Source: an uncultured Christensenella sp. (GTDB lineage: Bacteria > Bacillota > Clostridia > Christensenellales > Borkfalkiaceae). From it: 64,000 bases of DNA. A program made the position numbers and the translations under genes. This document shows, in pieces, positions 22,207-30,892 of this stretch; position 1 is the stretch's first letter, and every line of letters starts with the position of its first letter. A model generated the notes under the pieces. That model was not told the origin of the DNA. It saw only the letters and a program-made list of their open reading frames with translations, and made no database searches. The stretch covers positions 1-64,000 of the forward strand of contig CAJUEV010000008.1 in assembly GCA_910585785.1 (NCBI GenBank), written 5' to 3'.

Positions 22207-23469
22207 TTATTTTCCGCTTAACGCAAGAGTAACCGTAACTTTCAACCCGCGTTCGCCGTTTTCCGCTTTCATCTCTCCTCCCATTTCTTTCACAAAGTAG
22301 TCTGAAATATACAACCCAAGACCCGCGCCTTCGGTATTTGCGGAGTTGCTTCCGCGCTTAAATTTTTCTTTTAGTACAGGCAATTCTTCGGGTAAAACAC
22401 CGCCGCCGTAATCTTCTATAACAACGTCAACGGTGTTTTGGTTTTTTTGCGCCGTTACGATAATGTCAGTCTTTGCATACTTATATGAGTTAGCAAAGAT
22501 ATTATCGAATACCTGCTGCAACCTTAAACTATCGGCGTACACCAAACATTCGGGTATATCGGGAACAGCCGCACGGTGCATATAATCCGCATTTTCAATT
22601 AGTGTTTTTACTTGTTTACTGGCTATGTTCGTAGGGGTAACGGTAAGCTGTTGTAATTCTTCAAGCGTTGCCGTAAACAGATTGGTGACAAGCGTGTTTA
22701 TTTGGTCGGCTTTGCCAATTATTTGCGCATAGTTTGCTTTGTCCCTTTCATTATCCGAAACGGCAAGCCCGACTTCGGAAACGGCTTTAATGCTTGCAAC
22801 CGGCGTTTTGATATCGTGTGAAAGTTTTGCAACCAGTTCTTTTTTGCTTGCGTTTGCCTGCGCTTCGGCAATGCGGGCTTTTTTCAGTTCACTGCGCATT
22901 ATGTCAAAGCTTTCGGTAAACGCGCCGAACAGATTATGCCTGTCCATTTCAAGCGGAATATCCAAATTGCCGCCCGCCACCCGCTCTGCAAAGCCTTTTA
23001 ATTTTCGGAATGGTCTTATTATAGTAAAGTGCATATATACTGCATACCCGATAAAGATTCCGCCTTGAACGGCTATTGCAACAGACAAAACGATAATTGC
23101 CGTTTGCTTTTGCGATTGAAGAGTTTGCGCACCGTCGTTAAAAACAATCACCTTGCCGACTGCGGTATCGTCAATTGTAATATCGAGTATCGTATCTCTA
23201 TGCGTGATTGCCGCGTTTACGCTTTCGGAAAGTCCCGATTTTGTTTTGTATAGGAGATTGCCGTTTTCGTCTAAAATAACGTAGTCGAGAGCGGTAGTAT
23301 TTTTATGTTGTTCCAAAGCATTAAAATCTTCCGTTACCGATTGCATAACTTCGTTTACGGCAACCGAATCTTGTGAGAAGTCGGGCGTTTGCATGGCAAA
23401 GACGATAAGCGTAATAATTTCGGCAATAAGTACGAGAAGAACACCGATTAAAAAGGCTTGCTTTTTCAT
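22207..23469 (-). CDS. Sensor histidine kinase
   Basis: The 420-residue kinase has TM1 at about 5-27, an extracytoplasmic sensor region of about 95 residues, TM2 at about 125-150 and a HAMP linker. The phospho-acceptor motif SHDIKTPVASIKAV (His near 215) is followed by an ATP-binding domain with N box NIFANSYKYA, G1 DYGGG and G2 GAGLGLYIS. It starts inside the response-regulator gene (4-bp ATGA overlap). Having a true extracytoplasmic domain, it differs from BceS-type intramembrane kinases. Confidence 0.93.
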   Translation of the reverse strand: MKKQAFLIGVLLVLIAEIITLIVFAMQTPDFSQDSVAVNEVMQSVTEDFNALEQHKNTTALDYVILDENGNLLYKTKSGLSESVNAAITHRDTILDITIDDTAVGKVIVFNDGAQTLQSQKQTAIIVLSVAIAVQGGIFIGYAVYMHFTIIRPFRKLKGFAERVAGGNLDIPLEMDRHNLFGAFTESFDIMRSELKKARIAEAQANASKKELVAKLSHDIKTPVASIKAVSEVGLAVSDNERDKANYAQIIGKADQINTLVTNLFTATLEELQQLTVTPTNIASKQVKTLIENADYMHRAAVPDIPECLVYADSLRLQQVFDNIFANSYKYAKTDIIVTAQKNQNTVDVVIEDYGGGVLPEELPVLKEKFKRGSNSANTEGAGLGLYISDYFVKEMGGEMKAENGERGLKVTVTLALSGK

Positions 23470-24146
23470 TCATTACCTCCCGTAAATTTGTAACCGTCAC
23501 CCCAAACGGTTACAATGTATTTCGGCTCGTTGGGGTTGCTTTCAATGGCTTCGCGCAATCTGCGGATATGCACGTTAAGCGTGCCGTCGCCGGTAAACTT
23601 ATCTTCCCATACCTTTTCAAATAACTCGTTTTTTGAAATTACCTTGTCCTTATTTTCTATAAGATACGCAAGCAATTTAAACTCTAACGCGGTCAGTTTT
23701 ACGCGATTGCCCCCCGCATATACCTGTTTCAACGCAAAATCTACCGTCAAATATCCGTCCGAATATTCGGCAGTAGCGGCTTGTCCGTACCGCTTTAACA
23801 CGGCTTTCACTTTGGCAAGAAGAACGCCAAGCGAATACGGTTTTTGAACGTAATCGTCGCCGCCGATATTGAGAGCGATTATCTTGTCGTCGTCGCTTGT
23901 CCGCGCGGAAATAAAAAGTATGGGAATATTCGTCTTTTCCCGAAGTTCCTTACATAAATCGAAACCGCTTCCGTCGCCCAAGTTTATGTCAAGCAAAATA
24001 AGTTCGGCTGTGTTATCTTTTAAAAATTCACGACAGCCGTCAACGCCGTATACGGCAACCGCAGTTACGCCGAAAAGATTAAAATATTCCGCCGTACTGT
24101 CCGCAAGTACTTTTTCGTCGTCAATGATAAGGCAATTATATTTCAT
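23466..24146 (-). CDS. OmpR-family response regulator
   Basis: The 226-residue protein has a receiver with phospho-acceptor Asp in LILLDINLGDGSGFD (near 54) and Lys in DDYVQKPYS, then a winged-helix DNA-binding domain (ALEFKLLAYLIENKD, then VHIRRLREAIE, then VTVWGDGYKF). GGAGG precedes the ATG. It heads a regulator-kinase pair and probably binds TTCTTAAAT repeats at its own promoter and at the ABC operon. Confidence 0.95.
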   Translation of the reverse strand: MKYNCLIIDDEKVLADSTAEYFNLFGVTAVAVYGVDGCREFLKDNTAELILLDINLGDGSGFDLCKELREKTNIPILFISARTSDDDKIIALNIGGDDYVQKPYSLGVLLAKVKAVLKRYGQAATAEYSDGYLTVDFALKQVYAGGNRVKLTALEFKLLAYLIENKDKVISKNELFEKVWEDKFTGDGTLNVHIRRLREAIESNPNEPKYIVTVWGDGYKFTGGNE

Positions 24147-24188
24147 ACCGCACCTCCGTATTGATTATACCACTTTTCAAGGCATAAA

Positions 24189-24208
24189 TCTTTAAGAATT
24201 TCTTAAAT
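24189..24208 (-). promoter_or_regulatory. Response-regulator box upstream of its own gene
   Basis: TTCTTAAAT (24200-24208) with a degenerate copy 11 bp away (24189-24197), about 45-60 bp before the regulator start. It matches the repeats before the ABC operon and suggests autoregulation. Confidence 0.6.
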
Positions 24209-24440
24209 TATTGCTTTTAACAAAACTGTTTATTTTACTGCTAATGACAGTTTTATCTGCCGTATATGATAGAAAAAATTGTCTTGCTTTACGCCCGATA
24301 GTTTCAACGCCGTTTTGCTTGGCAAGCCGTATTTCGTCCGCTTGGCGTTCGCGTATGTTTGCCCGCTCGTTTTCGGCAACGAAAGACAGCACTTGCAAGA
24401 CAATGTCAGAAATGAATTTACCGACAATTGTTTCGGCGAG
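24192..24440 (-). pseudogene. Serine recombinase (resolvase) fragment
   Basis: About 80 codons of a large-serine-recombinase or resolvase-like catalytic domain remain: ETIVGKFISDI, then LQVLSFVAENERANIRERQ, then EIRLAKQNGVETIGRK. The segment corresponds to the end of the catalytic domain and the long helix. The N-terminal Ser-containing part and the DNA-binding part are absent. It abuts a BspA-like scrap on the other strand. Confidence 0.8.
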
Positions 24441-24593
24441 AGCGCTTTCTCTTATTGCAGTAGACTTACAAGTATATCATTTAACGGCACAATGGCGCAA
24501 TGGAACGCTATTGAAAAAAACGATTATTGGAACGTAGATACGGGCAACTACACCATTCACTGCACTGACGGCGATATAGCAAAAGATAATTAA
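24429..24593 (+). pseudogene. C-terminal scrap of BspA-like leucine-rich repeat protein
   Basis: The segment reads CFGESAFSYCSRLTSISF, then NGTMAQWNAIEK, then YTIHCTDGDI before TAA. This is the C-terminal repeat pattern of BspA/LRR_5 surface proteins found in gut bacteria. No start or N-terminal repeats remain, and the frame upstream is antisense to the recombinase scrap. The junction near 24430 is a recombination scar. Confidence 0.75.
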
Positions 24594-24628
24594 CTTTCCG
24601 AACGGCATAAACGGAGAAAAGCATAAAC

Positions 24629-24663
24629 CAAAAAACACCACGAAACTTCGTGGTGTTTTTTGG
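24629..24663. terminator. Strong bidirectional terminator
   Basis: AAAAAACACCACGAA / TTCGTGGTGTTTTTT hairpin between the BspA scrap and the tRNA-Ser 3' end. Confidence 0.92.
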
Positions 24664-24754
24664 TGGCGCGGAAGGAGGGATTTGAACCCTCGCTGCGGTT
24701 TCCCGCACTACTCCCTTAGCAGGGGAGCCCCTTGAGCCACTTGGGTACTTCCGC
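24664..24754 (-). tRNA. tRNA-Ser(GCT)
   Basis: The minus strand has acceptor GCGGAAG/CTTCCGC, an anticodon arm with CTGCTAA (anticodon GCT), the long variable arm expected for serine (GTGCGGGAAACCGC region), T loop GTTCAAATC, discriminator G and encoded CCA. Confidence 0.95.
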
Positions 24755-24936
24755 AATCGGTGCAAAAACCGCGGCTCTGCTCGGTCATTGCGTTACCTAA
24801 ATATTTAAAGCCTACATACTATATCATAATTTTACGGCTTTGTCAAAACTTTAATTCACGGTTTTTGCAAATTTACGGCAACATTTTTAGGCTGTCGCGC
24901 GGTTAATTGCTTCCCGCGCACAAAAATTTTGCAACG

Positions 24937-25713
24937 TCAAAACCCCATTTCAGCAAGTTCGCAGCATAAATTGACGTAAAACGCGTAAATCTTTTCCCTT
25001 TTCTTTTTCCCCGCCATAAAATCGACGATTTCGCTATGAGAAACCGAGCCTTCCGTACAATTGCCGCGGTAATTGCCGAATTTGGCGGACTCTACCGAAA
25101 CGACTCCGTCGGTAAAATCATTTTCAAACTTCTTCGAAAAAATATACGGCACGCCCATCACAAAATCGTCGCGGCTGCGCGCCATTGCGGAAGAATAGCT
25201 TTGGCAATAAACTTTGTCCGAAAAATTTAGCACGTCTTCCGCAAAAAAGCCAGACTGCAACTGCTCGCACACCTTTAACGAATCGGGGTGTTTATCGCCG
25301 AACACGCGATAGCACGTATTCACCCAAAACGCAATAAACTTTTTTATCGGCTTGGGAAAACCGAGAATTTTTGTGGCGATTTGCGAGCCCTTATGCGGGG
25401 TGCAAAGGGTGGTAAGCGATGCGACTTTGTCCTGCATACCAAGCCGCTCAATCATATATTTTGCGTCCAACCCGCCCTTAGAGTGCGCGATAATATTCAC
25501 TTTTTCGGCGTTTTCCGACGATAAAATATCCAACACGTCCGCTTTCAACTGCTCGGCATTGTTTTCTATCGTCCCGAATCCGTCCGTTTTGCTTGTATAC
25601 ACGCGGCAGCCTTCTGCCTTCAAAATTTTTTCTATTTTTCCGAAGGCCCTGAAAAATTTGAAATCCTTCAAAATTATGCCGTGCGCAAGTACGACAGGAT
25701 ATTTTGTTTTCAC
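24937..25713 (-). CDS. Lipase/esterase-like alpha/beta hydrolase
   Basis: The 258-residue protein begins PVVLAHGII (oxyanion strand) and has the nucleophile elbow AHSKGG near residue 76. An Asp candidate is in FTDGVVSVES and the catalytic His in SVSHSEIVD near the end, as in triacylglycerol-lipase-like enzymes. There is no signal peptide, so it acts inside the cell or is released otherwise. Its start overlaps the aminotransferase stop by 4 bp (ATGA), so it is the last gene of a three-gene operon. The substrate is unknown. Confidence 0.85.
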   Translation of the reverse strand: MKTKYPVVLAHGIILKDFKFFRAFGKIEKILKAEGCRVYTSKTDGFGTIENNAEQLKADVLDILSSENAEKVNIIAHSKGGLDAKYMIERLGMQDKVASLTTLCTPHKGSQIATKILGFPKPIKKFIAFWVNTCYRVFGDKHPDSLKVCEQLQSGFFAEDVLNFSDKVYCQSYSSAMARSRDDFVMGVPYIFSKKFENDFTDGVVSVESAKFGNYRGNCTEGSVSHSEIVDFMAGKKKREKIYAFYVNLCCELAEMGF

Positions 25714-26885
25714 TTTTTCTCCGTTTTCAAATATTCGCTTACGCCTTTTGCAAAGCGGTTTAGCCCGTCTTTAAGCGTTTGCATAGGGCACGCCGCGTTT
25801 ATACGCACAAAAGTTTTGCCGTTGCCGCGATATTGGTTGCCCGCCGTAATATACAGCCCCGTCCTTTCGCGAATAAATCCGCACAAACTTTCCGCGTCCG
25901 CGGTAACCGCCGTGCAATCAATCCACAAAAGATAGGTTGCCTCCGCCTTGACAAGTTTTGTCTGCGGCAAATTCTCCTTTAAAAATTTTTCCGCAAAAGC
26001 GCGGTTTTTAAACAGGTATTCGCGCAAACCGTCCAGCCAGTCGCCGCCCTCGGTAAGCGCCGCCACCGTTGCGTCCACGGCAAAAGCGTTGGGCTCCGCC
26101 ACCTCGTCGCTGTTTAGCCCGCGAAAAACTTTATTGCGCAAATTTTCGTCTGCAACGAAAACCGCAGCGGACTGCAATCCCGCAAGGTTAAACGCCTTGC
26201 TTGCGGCAACGCAGTTAATGCTTATTTGCCTGCATTCTTCCGAAGCGGCGGCAAACGGTGTATAGGCGCAATCCGGCGCTGTAAGGTCGCAATGAATTTC
26301 GTCCGAAAGCACGGTAACGCCGTATTTTTTGCACAGCGCGCCTATTCTTGCAAGTTCGTCGGCAGTAGGCACCTTGCCCGCGGGATTGAGCGGGTTGCAC
26401 AAAATCATCATTGTGGTCAGCGGGTCGGCAAGCTTTTTTTCCAAATCTTCAAAGTCGAAAAAGTATTTTTCGCCGTCGTATCCAAGCCTGTTTTCCAAAA
26501 CGTGCCTGCCCGCGTTTTCAACCGAATGAAAAAAAATATCGTAAACGGGCGTCTGCAAAACTACGTTGTCTCCGTGGTTGGTAACGCGCTTAACCGCGCT
26601 TGAAATTGCGGGAATAACCCCCGTGCAAAAACTAAGCCACTCCCTTTTTATTTCGATGTTATGGCGGGACTTCCCCCAGCCTATAATTGCGTTGTACCAC
26701 TCGTCGGGAACGATTTGGTAGCCGAATATGCCCTGTTTAAGCTTGTTTTCAAGCGCGCGAATAACGGCGGGCGCGGCTTTAAAGTCCATATCCGCAACCC
26801 ACATAGGCAACTCGTTTTCAGCCACGTCCCATTTAAGCGAGTTTGTGTTGCGCCTTTGCGCAGGCTCGTCAAAACAATATTTCAC
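25710..26885 (-). CDS. MalY/PatB-type PLP aminotransferase (cystathionine beta-lyase-like)
   Basis: This is a fold-type I PLP enzyme of about 391 residues. MWVADMDF near the N-terminus and FGYQIVP are hallmarks of the MalY/PatB group. The Schiff-base Lys lies in AASKAFNLAGLQ near 235, with DEIHCDL before it. Such enzymes cleave cystathionine or related C-S bonds. The start is set at GTG 26885, which has GGAGA at 8-9 nt and forms a GTGA overlap with the DUF3737 stop; an in-frame ATG at 26903 lacks a ribosome site. Confidence 0.87.
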   Translation of the reverse strand: MKYCFDEPAQRRNTNSLKWDVAENELPMWVADMDFKAAPAVIRALENKLKQGIFGYQIVPDEWYNAIIGWGKSRHNIEIKREWLSFCTGVIPAISSAVKRVTNHGDNVVLQTPVYDIFFHSVENAGRHVLENRLGYDGEKYFFDFEDLEKKLADPLTTMMILCNPLNPAGKVPTADELARIGALCKKYGVTVLSDEIHCDLTAPDCAYTPFAAASEECRQISINCVAASKAFNLAGLQSAAVFVADENLRNKVFRGLNSDEVAEPNAFAVDATVAALTEGGDWLDGLREYLFKNRAFAEKFLKENLPQTKLVKAEATYLLWIDCTAVTADAESLCGFIRERTGLYITAGNQYRGNGKTFVRINAACPMQTLKDGLNRFAKGVSEYLKTEKK

Positions 26886-27730
26886 GACGCTTTCTCCGTA
26901 CATATTATTTGCGTTGCGTCGGGGTCAACCCTGTCCGCCTCTACTATAAGTTCGCCTATGCCGTCCGCGGTAATTTTTCCGCCCGCGGGATTTTTTATGC
27001 TGTCTACGGCGCCGCATATGTCCGCGTCAACGGTGGAATATTCGAACGCAAGCGTGGTGTTTAAAAGTTTGCAATTTATTAGTTTAAGATTTTTTATGTA
27101 GCAAAGCCCCTGCAAACTTTCAAGCGTGCAGTTTATAAAAGTCATATTCTCGGAATTCCAGCCTAAGTATTCGCCTGAAATATAAGAGTCGAACACTGTC
27201 ACGTTTTTGCTGTTCCAAAAACTGTCTTTGGACATAAGACGAGAGTTGCGCACAACTACGTTTTCCGCTCCGTCAAAGCAATAGTCGCCGGTTAATTCAA
27301 GATTTTCCGCGTCCACGTTTTTGCAATTCATAGCGAAGTATGCGCCGTTTGCGGTCACGTTTTTAAGTTTAACTTCGCTGCAATTCCACAAAGTTTCGGC
27401 GGCGTCGGGCATTGTAATATTTTCCAAAACCAAATATCTGCACCGGCGGAAAGTTTTGGGCGCCAGAATAACGCAGTCCGTAAAACGCGCGTTTTCGGTG
27501 TACCATACGCCCGCGCGCGCCGTTTCTGTCAGGCGGCAATTTTCAACGCAAACGTTTTTAGAGTACCACACGGGGTACTTCCATCTGAATTCGCTGTTTA
27601 AAAGTTTTATGTCGGCGCACTCCTTCAACGGAGATTCACCGTCCTTGAAAACGCAGTCCGTTATAAGCGTATCCCGCGCAAAAAACAGCGCGCGTTCGCC
27701 CGTCAGCGTCTTTTTTGAAATTTCTGTCAT
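26882..27730 (-). CDS. DUF3737 family protein (right-handed beta-helix)
   Basis: The 282-residue protein of the DUF3737 family starts with ISKKTLTGERALFFARD. It then has about ten irregular repeats of roughly 20 residues rich in Asn, Val and Cys (SKNVCVENCRL, AENVVVRNSRL, SENMTFINCTL), which fold as a pectate-lyase-like beta helix. The biochemical role is unknown. It is first in an operon with the MalY/PatB gene (4-bp overlap) and the lipase. Confidence 0.88.
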   Translation of the reverse strand: MTEISKKTLTGERALFFARDTLITDCVFKDGESPLKECADIKLLNSEFRWKYPVWYSKNVCVENCRLTETARAGVWYTENARFTDCVILAPKTFRRCRYLVLENITMPDAAETLWNCSEVKLKNVTANGAYFAMNCKNVDAENLELTGDYCFDGAENVVVRNSRLMSKDSFWNSKNVTVFDSYISGEYLGWNSENMTFINCTLESLQGLCYIKNLKLINCKLLNTTLAFEYSTVDADICGAVDSIKNPAGGKITADGIGELIVEADRVDPDATQIICTEKAS

Positions 27731-27834
27731 TAAAAATTCTCCTTATCTTCGCGTAAATTCAAGTCGTTATGCAGTCGGCAAAATATCTATACCGACAATT
27801 ATAATTATAACCCGCTGCGACAGGCGCAAAACAC

Positions 27835-28308
27835 TTATTGCTCGCGCGAGCATTTTTCCGCGTCTATCGCAAGCGTAAACATAAGCGCGTAAAGCGCGTT
27901 CGCAGGGTCGGTAACGTCAATAACGTACGTGTCGGTAAAGTTGAAAATTTGTTTGCTTACGGTTGCAACCGTCTTGCCGTCGGCGCCGTAAATTGCGTAA
28001 TCCCAGCCCAAAAAGTCGCCTTCAACCGTCCAGCCCTTAAAGTCCAGCTGGTAAGAATGCCGCCACAGGGCAAACCTCTTTTTTAGCGCGCCTATAAAAT
28101 TTCCCTTTTCATACAGTTCAAAACGGGGCAAAAACGTAAAAACCGTTTCTTTCACCGTGCCAACGTTCACGCCGAACGCGTCGTAAATCTGCAATTTATG
28201 CCCCCAGGACAATTGCCCGTTGACGGTGAAAACCACCGCCCCGCTTTTATCGTAAATATCGTAACTGTCAAACCACGAAAAAAATCTCTGCTTAAATAAA
28301 AGTTCCAT
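27835..28308 (-). CDS. LURP-one-related (YxjI-like) protein
   Basis: The 157-residue protein has the LURP-one/tubby-like pattern of paired beta strands: ELLFKQRFFSWFDSYDIYD, then VFTVNGQLSWGHKLQIYD, then GDFLGWDYAIY, then FTDTYVIDVTDP. In bacteria this family has no proven function and is probably membrane-associated through a hydrophobic helix (ANALYALMFTLAI). The start is ATG 28308 with GAGGAG at 6 nt; the frame is open to 28326. Confidence 0.85.
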   Translation of the reverse strand: MELLFKQRFFSWFDSYDIYDKSGAVVFTVNGQLSWGHKLQIYDAFGVNVGTVKETVFTFLPRFELYEKGNFIGALKKRFALWRHSYQLDFKGWTVEGDFLGWDYAIYGADGKTVATVSKQIFNFTDTYVIDVTDPANALYALMFTLAIDAEKCSREQ

Positions 28309-28456
28309 CTTCTCTCCTCGGCGCAACTTGGCGCGCGGCGGCGTTGCAAACGCTTCTTCCTGTATCCGCGCGTTTAATTACACAAATATTTTATCACGTT
28401 TTCGGCTTGCCGTCAACAAGCGAAAAAATTGCGTATTTTAAGTTTTTATATTATCG

Positions 28457-28493
28457 AACGCGCTTTTTTGCAGCATATTACGGGGGCAATTAA
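28457..28493 (+). repeat. Dispersed short element copy (core GCATATTACGGGGGCAAT)
   Basis: One of four copies of a roughly 40-bp element (others at 5187-5225, 38550-38589 and 58313-58352, all minus). It holds a mini-hairpin ATTAC-GGGG-G(T/C)AAT preceded by an A/T- and CGCG-rich arm. This copy sits upstream of no gene start. Confidence 0.6.
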
Positions 28494-28516
28494 AAAACCG
28501 CGCATATAAGACGCGG
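28491..28516 (-). terminator. Terminator of the TerB-like gene
   Basis: CCGCG / CGCGG hairpin followed on the minus strand by TTTTTT. Confidence 0.7.
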
Positions 28517-28543
28517 CAAAACAAGTTTTGTTTTTATCAAAAT

Positions 28544-28996
28544 TTATTTTATCAGTTGCATTATGTACTTCTTTTCTTTAAGAGTAATTTTTCCGTCTAC
28601 GGCGCATATAAGCAGGCAAACCGTAATTATATCGTTTTTCAACTCCTCTGAAAACAGCCCAAGCAAATCAATCAAATCGTTTGCCGTTCGTTTTAGTTCG
28701 TCGCCCTCCGCCCTGAATTTTTTCACCGCCGCTTTCGCCCTTTCATAGTCGAAGTCTTCCCCGAAAAACAGTTTAAGCATTGGCAGCATAAGCAGATATT
28801 CCGCCTCGTCAAGTTTTCCGTCGGCGTAAACGGAAGCAATCAAAAACGTGGCAAGCAGCGCAACCGAATCCGCGGGCTCGTCCGAAACGGCACGCAAAGC
28901 CGGCATTATTTTTGCGGTTTTTGCGGTAATAACCGTACCATATTCAATGGGGTCAAGCGCTTCAACCTGTTTACACAGTTTATTGAAATCTTTCAT
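28544..28996 (-). CDS. TerB-like (tellurite resistance B family) protein
   Basis: The 150-residue all-helical protein has two TerB-type metal-binding-like loops: ASVYADGKLDEAEYLLMLPML near 55 and LLICAVDGKITLKEKKYIMQ at the C-terminus (D-G-K-hydrophobic-x-x-x-E). TerB domains are linked to stress and membrane-associated complexes, with no defined enzymatic role. It is monocistronic with GAGGAG before the ATG. Confidence 0.78.
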   Translation of the reverse strand: MKDFNKLCKQVEALDPIEYGTVITAKTAKIMPALRAVSDEPADSVALLATFLIASVYADGKLDEAEYLLMLPMLKLFFGEDFDYERAKAAVKKFRAEGDELKRTANDLIDLLGLFSEELKNDIITVCLLICAVDGKITLKEKKYIMQLIK

Positions 28997-29166
28997 AATT
29001 TTTTCTCCTCAGCGTTTGGTTTAACGGCAGGCGCCGCTTTAATTTACGCCATTGTAGCGCCCGCAATTTATAAACAAAAGTGTTTTCTATGAAATTACTA
29101 TGAAAGTTTTGCCGTCTGCTCTCACGCAAATTTTACGCCTTTTTACAGGCTTGCCCGTAAAATCGC

Positions 29167-29195
29167 TTGCATTGTTACTCAATTGCTGTTATAAT
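29167..29195 (+). promoter_or_regulatory. Promoter of tRNA-Val/tRNA-Ala
   Basis: TTGCAT (29167-29172), 17 bp, TATAAT (29190-29195), 14 bp before the tRNA-Val gene. Confidence 0.75.
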
Positions 29196-29208
29196 ACCAG
29201 CGAAATTC

Positions 29209-29285
<77 letters not shown>

Positions 29286-29333
29286 CCGTTATTTTAATCG
29301 TTAGCAGCAATACGGCGGCTTAATTTAATATTC

Positions 29334-29409
29334 GGGGATATAGCACAGTTGGTAGCGCGATACGTTCGCAACGTATAGGTCAGGGGTTCGAATCCCCTTA
29401 TCTCCACCA
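29334..29409 (+). tRNA. tRNA-Ala(CGC)
   Basis: Acceptor GGGGATA/TATCTCC shows the G3:U70 pair diagnostic of alanine tRNAs. The anticodon loop TTCGCAA (anticodon CGC) is closed by ATACG/CGTAT. The T arm is AGGGGTTCGAATCCCCT, with discriminator A and encoded CCA. Confidence 0.93.
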
Positions 29410-29410
29410 A

Positions 29411-29448
29411 TAGCGACCTAAATCGAACCACTTTCGGTTAGGTCGCTA
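29411..29448 (+). terminator. Terminator of the tRNA pair
   Basis: TAGCGACCTAA / TTAGGTCGCTA hairpin followed by AATTTATTT. Confidence 0.85.
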
Positions 29449-29468
29449 AATTTATTTCGGGAAAAATT

Positions 29469-29954
29469 ATGACTAAGTTATTTAAAAATCCAAAAGAGAA
29501 TGAAATTTTTCCTGTCCTTATAAAATGGAAAAATATTCTATTCTTTACAGGTTATTATTATGATGAAAATGATAATGACTGTTTGTTTCACACTTTGAAT
29601 AATATAGAATGTTTCAAAACAATGGACGACCTAAAATCTTTTTGTGAACAAAACAATTTAATTTTAAATAATGAACTTGCTGAATTTGATTTTGACAAAA
29701 CAATCACTAATCCGATATATTATAACGATGTCTTAAACAAATGGAATATTTTAAATACAATTTCCTTAAATTTACACATTAATTTTGAAGGCAACAAATT
29801 GAAATATAACGATGTTTATAATTATCTTTTTGCGTACTGTTTTGCAAAAGAACCTTTACCTGCACTTTATGAAATACCGTATGAATATTTCAATATAATT
29901 AAATACATTTTTGAAAAGCAATCAGAAATTTTAAAAAGCATTAAGTATTATTAA
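29469..29954 (+). CDS. Hypothetical 161-residue protein, AT-rich
   Basis: I do not recognise it. The acidic soluble protein is rich in Asn, Tyr and Phe (FFTGYYYDENDNDCLF, LNLHINFEGNKLKYNDVYNYL). The base composition matches the adjacent restriction-modification genes and not the core genome, so it probably arrived with them. It starts 60 bp after tRNA-Ala. It may be an accessory or immunity protein; no motif decides this. Confidence 0.65.
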   Translation: MTKLFKNPKENEIFPVLIKWKNILFFTGYYYDENDNDCLFHTLNNIECFKTMDDLKSFCEQNNLILNNELAEFDFDKTITNPIYYNDVLNKWNILNTISLNLHINFEGNKLKYNDVYNYLFAYCFAKEPLPALYEIPYEYFNIIKYIFEKQSEILKSIKYY

Positions 29955-29994
29955 AATTTCGGTTCTACGTAAGTCAATGTTTGTCCGTCAATAG

Positions 29995-30053
29995 AAAAAG
30001 AATTTGAACACCGTTTCAAACTCTTTTTTCACGTGCTTGTTTTATCAAGCACC
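29995..30053 (+). terminator. Hairpins after the hypothetical gene
   Basis: AAAAAGAATTTGAA / TTTCAAACTCTTTTTT forms a terminator-like hairpin. GTGCTTG/CAAGCAC (30034-30053) forms a second one. The rest of 29955-30162 holds only the restriction-gene promoter region. Confidence 0.65.
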
Positions 30054-30162
30054 CGCCACAGTGCCAATTTTCGTTTATATAAAATAATCACTTTATAGTG
30101 TCGTGAGGAATTGAAATTTTTGTTATTTTATGATATAATTTATCGAAAGTGAGGATACTAAT

Positions 30163-30852
30163 ATGAATACTTATTATGAAAAAATCAAGTTTGTAAAAAC
30201 AAAAGTAGTGTCATATCTTAACGAGATTTACAAAGTTTATGGAAATGAACTTCTTTTGAGATTAGAAGAATACAACCTTTTACAGAATAAAAACAACTGT
30301 ATAGAATCTTCTACTGCAACCGGCTTTATTATTGAAGAGTTCGTTGTATCCAAACTGGAAACCTATTCGCTATCACATAATAATATTGATGACATATGTA
30401 TAAAAAGAATTGAATGCCACGGAACGCAAACTACTAGTTATGATTGTTGCATAAACTATCAAGATGTATTTTTTATGATTAATGTTAAGGTTGATAAAGG
30501 AAACAATAATGCTATTTCCGCTATCAATATTTTGCATAATGATTATGTTTTAACTAGACCTAACCAAGAAAAATCTTTTCTCGTCCTAAAAACCAAATAT
30601 ACATTTGGAGCATCTAAAAGATCAAATGAACGTAAAATTCTTGTTAAAGGAATTAGCATATATGCTTTGGAGGAAATTGATTTTTCAATAGGTCATAAAC
30701 AAGACCATAGAAATTGGTCTGAACAGTTTAATCCCGCATCAGGGCGTTTACAAGTTACAAAACGATTTATGGAAAATAACAAACTTAATGAAGATGAAAT
30801 ATCGTATAATAAAACAAAACAGTTTATAGAAAAAATGTATAATGCACGATAA
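30163..30852 (+). CDS. Putative type II restriction endonuclease
   Basis: The 229-residue protein is convergent with a C5-methyltransferase, the common arrangement of a type II restriction pair. A PD-(D/E)xK-like core is suggested by GTQTTSYDCCINYQDVFFMINVKVDKG-type spacing: Asp in SYDCC, then the VKV(D)K strand after hydrophobic residues. The AAACTN tail and low GC match the partner gene. GAGGA lies 7 nt before the ATG. The exact subfamily and recognition site are unknown. The assignment rests on context plus a partial motif. Confidence 0.68.
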   Translation: MNTYYEKIKFVKTKVVSYLNEIYKVYGNELLLRLEEYNLLQNKNNCIESSTATGFIIEEFVVSKLETYSLSHNNIDDICIKRIECHGTQTTSYDCCINYQDVFFMINVKVDKGNNNAISAINILHNDYVLTRPNQEKSFLVLKTKYTFGASKRSNERKILVKGISIYALEEIDFSIGHKQDHRNWSEQFNPASGRLQVTKRFMENNKLNEDEISYNKTKQFIEKMYNAR

Positions 30853-30855
30853 GAC

Positions 30856-30891
30856 AGACGAAGGGTTAATTAAACAGCCCTTCGTCTTTTT
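30856..30891. terminator. Terminator between convergent R and M genes
   Basis: AGACGAAGGG / CCCTTCGTCT hairpin with a 12-nt loop and a T tract on the plus side; AT-rich on the minus side. Confidence 0.85.
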
Positions 30892-30892
30892 A

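Noticed and set aside
24508..24765. 85-codon minus-strand frame
   Set aside because: It runs through the tRNA-Ser gene and the terminator.
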